This document shows, piece after piece, positions 6,723-8,044 of a DNA stretch of 8,044 bases (position 1 is the stretch's first letter; each line of letters opens with the position of its first letter). The position numbers and the translations under genes were made by a program. Origin of the DNA: Promethearchaeota archaeon (GTDB lineage Archaea > Asgardarchaeota > Lokiarchaeia > Sigyniarchaeales > Promethearchaeaceae); contig WJKO01000133.1 in the NCBI GenBank assembly GCA_014729055.1, forward strand, positions 1-8,044, in the 5' to 3' direction. The notes beneath the pieces are model-generated. The model was given only the letters and a program-made list of their open reading frames with translations. It searched no databases and was not told where the DNA came from.

Positions 6723-7292
6723 TTAAGAAACTAATCTTTTCCCATGAGAATCTTGGGCAACAATTAAAGGTCCAAAATTCCTAACTTTTAATATCCATAC
6801 GGCTTCTGGCATACCTAAATCATCCCATATAACGCCTTTCACAGATTTTAAAAAGGATTTAAAAATTGCACCACAACCACCAGTAAATGACAAATATAAC
6901 CCACCAAATTTCGAAAAATCAAGATCTGGCATTCCACCCTTACCGATAATGACTTTTATATTTAAAATTTCGCAAACTCGCTTTTGAAAAGAGGTCATTC
7001 GTGCACTTGTAGTCGGTCCTGCCGAGAATAGTTGAAATTTCTTATCACCTGAATCTTTTAATAGATGAATAATCGGACCACAATGGTATATTGCATGGTT
7101 TTTCATTTTTAAGAGATCTGTTGGAAGTTGTTGATTGCTGTCTTTTAATTCTATAATCCTTTTATGGGCATGATCTCGAGCAGTCAATATTGTTCCAGTC
7201 AAATAAACAATATCCCCAATTCTAAATTTAGCAATCTCCTCTGGTTGAATAGGTAATTCGATTTTCTTTGTTATTCTCTTGTTCTCAGCCAT
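6723..7292 (-). CDS. fumB: Class I fumarate hydratase, beta subunit
   Basis: This 189-aa protein matches the C-terminal domain of [4Fe-4S] class I fumarases, which in archaea is a separate subunit. With the alpha subunit it interconverts fumarate and (S)-malate in the cytosol (TCA cycle). Seen: GDIVYLTGTI then TARDHAHKR (about 37-45), a YHCGP segment (69-73), SAGPTTSARM (90-99), IGKGGM (116-121), DDLGMPEAVW (157-166) and a closing DSHGKRL. The first Thr of TTSAR, the Arg four residues later and the Lys of GKGG a further 20 residues on reproduce the spacing of Thr467, Arg471 and Lys491 that I recall from the Leishmania class I fumarase active site. The ATG at 7292 is preferred: a GGTG ribosome site ends 6 nt upstream, whereas an in-frame GTG at 7301 lies inside that site. 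It starts 10 nt after the alpha stop, so the two are co-transcribed and probably coupled. The related L-tartrate dehydratase beta subunit cannot be excluded; fumarase is far more likely in an archaeon. Confidence 0.93.
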   Translation of the reverse strand: MAENKRITKKIELPIQPEEIAKFRIGDIVYLTGTILTARDHAHKRIIELKDSNQQLPTDLLKMKNHAIYHCGPIIHLLKDSGDKKFQLFSAGPTTSARMTSFQKRVCEILNIKVIIGKGGMPDLDFSKFGGLYLSFTGGCGAIFKSFLKSVKGVIWDDLGMPEAVWILKVRNFGPLIVAQDSHGKRLVS

Positions 7293-7298
7293 TTTGTA

Positions 7299-7302
7299 CA
7301 CC
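7299..7302 (-). promoter_or_regulatory. GGTG ribosome-binding site that sets the fumarase beta start
   Basis: On the minus strand AAGGTG sits between the alpha-subunit stop TAA and the ATG at 7292, with 6 nt between GGTG and the ATG. It pairs with the CACC of the archaeal 16S 3' end. It overlaps the alternative GTG at 7301, which argues against that start. Confidence 0.6.
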
Positions 7303-8044
7303 TTAGTGATTTTGATATAGAACTTTTCCTATTTCCGATATATTAATTACTGTAACTCGATGAGAGTAACACTGAACAATAACGCCGACCGGGTAACTAG
7401 CAGGATGACGCATTGCCCATTCTATTCTAACATCTAAACATGTCGTAGATCCTCCTAATCCCATTGGGCCAATATTCAATTCATTGATTTCATGTATAAG
7501 ATCTTCCTCAATTTTTTTTACGTCAATTCTCTGACTGCGGGAAAATAGGGGACGCATAAGGGCTTTTTTTGCCAAATACATGCATTTTAGAGCATCTCCA
7601 CCTATCCCTATCCCAAGAATGATTGGCGGACATGGCTTTCCCCCAGCAGTTTTTACGAGTTGTAGAATGTTATCTTTTATATCTTTAATTTCCGAGGATG
7701 CATTCATCATAAATAACTCAGACATATTTTCTGAGCCACCCCCTTTATTCATAATGGTGATTCTAATAAAATCCACCTCATTAGATAATTCAAAGTATAT
7801 TGGTGGAGAATCATGCCCTAAATTGTTTCCAACATTTTTTCCAGATAGTGGGTCTACGGTATTAGGTCTTAGAGGGATTATATTTGTAGCTTCTTGAATT
7901 GTCGTATAAATATTTTGCACAAAAGTATCTGGAAATCTCACTTTTGGTGAAAATTCAATTAATATATTTATCATACCCGTATCTTGACAAATTGGCAGTT
8001 TATGTTGCTTTCCATACGCAAGATTCTTTAATATCAGATTCAAT
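7303..8044 (-). CDS. fumA: Class I fumarate hydratase, alpha subunit (5' end beyond window)
   Basis: This is the iron-sulfur-carrying, N-terminal part of class I fumarase. At least 246 residues are present; the family is about 280, so roughly 30-40 N-terminal residues lie past the window edge. The TTG at 8043-8041 is taken as an internal Leu codon, since the usual N-terminal helices precede the first cysteine. In the visible numbering: PICQDTG gives Cys19 with Gln20 and Asp21, Arg59 in PLRPNT, the GGG at 101-103, Cys138 in KPCPPIILGIGIGGD, the GPMGLGGSTT loop (192-201), His213 in RHPASYPVG, and Cys225 in VQCYSHR. The spacings C19-R59, C19-C138 and H213-C225 equal those I recall for Cys133, Arg173, Cys252, His334 and Cys346 of the Leishmania enzyme. 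All three cluster ligands and the substrate residues therefore appear intact, predicting an active oxygen-sensitive [4Fe-4S] hydro-lyase with the beta subunit next to it. Cys154 and Cys202 are extra, non-ligand cysteines. Confidence 0.93.
   Translation of the reverse strand, partial: LNLILKNLAYGKQHKLPICQDTGMINILIEFSPKVRFPDTFVQNIYTTIQEATNIIPLRPNTVDPLSGKNVGNNLGHDSPPIYFELSNEVDFIRITIMNKGGGSENMSELFMMNASSEIKDIKDNILQLVKTAGGKPCPPIILGIGIGGDALKCMYLAKKALMRPLFSRSQRIDVKKIEEDLIHEINELNIGPMGLGGSTTCLDVRIEWAMRHPASYPVGVIVQCYSHRVTVINISEIGKVLYQNH

Noticed and set aside
7293..7301. GTG start for the fumarase beta subunit
   Set aside because: The GTG is part of the GGTG ribosome-binding site of the ATG at 7292 and would add only three residues.
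7580..7897. Plus-strand open frame of 105 codons
   Set aside because: It is antisense within the strongly conserved fumarase alpha gene and has no recognisable content.
8041..8043. TTG as the true start of the fumarase alpha subunit
   Set aside because: The family has about 30-40 more residues before the CQDTG motif; the codon aligns with an internal Leu and the gene simply runs off the window.

Overview
The window is AT-rich and densely coded, and it reads as a chromosomal segment from an archaeon. Three things point that way: a class I fumarase split into separate alpha and beta genes, TATA-like boxes with T-tract terminators, and a very large secreted, sequon-rich, membrane-anchored protein built from LanC-like repeats and Ig-like modules. 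From memory, large secreted LanC-like proteins of this kind are frequent in Asgard archaea (the Loki/Thor/Heimdall groups). I favour that lineage, but nothing here proves it and no marker gene is present.

Layout: positions 1-66 hold a TATA-like stretch and a perfect 11-bp inverted repeat in front of a plus-strand gene (67-1167) for a HypE-like AIR-synthase-related ATP-binding protein. A 37-nt intergenic region with a T-tract in each direction separates it from a convergent minus-strand giant gene (1205-6529, 1774 aa from the preferred ATG). That protein has a signal peptide, fourteen regularly spaced GxxG helical-hairpin motifs, a large beta-rich insertion after the second motif, about three Ig/FnIII-like domains, and a C-terminal module of one plus three hydrophobic segments. 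A 193-nt intergenic region (6530-6722) carries a 15-bp palindrome, a TATA-like palindrome and a T-tract. Upstream of it on the minus strand are the class I fumarase beta subunit (6723-7292) and the alpha subunit (7303 to the window edge, 5' end missing), in alpha-beta order and 10 nt apart.

Working relations: only the fumarase pair is a clear functional unit; the two polypeptides together make the [4Fe-4S] fumarate/malate hydro-lyase of the TCA cycle. The giant surface protein appears to be transcribed on its own, downstream of the fumarase terminator. It is the unusual element: its motif count is exactly twice the seven of a LanC toroid, yet the LanC zinc ligands are not visible. That suggests an extracellular scaffold, a binding protein or a different enzyme rather than a lanthionine cyclase. 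The HypE-like protein lacks the C-terminal cysteine of true HypE, and no hydrogenase gene is nearby. I see no RNA gene, CRISPR array, insertion sequence or tRNA.
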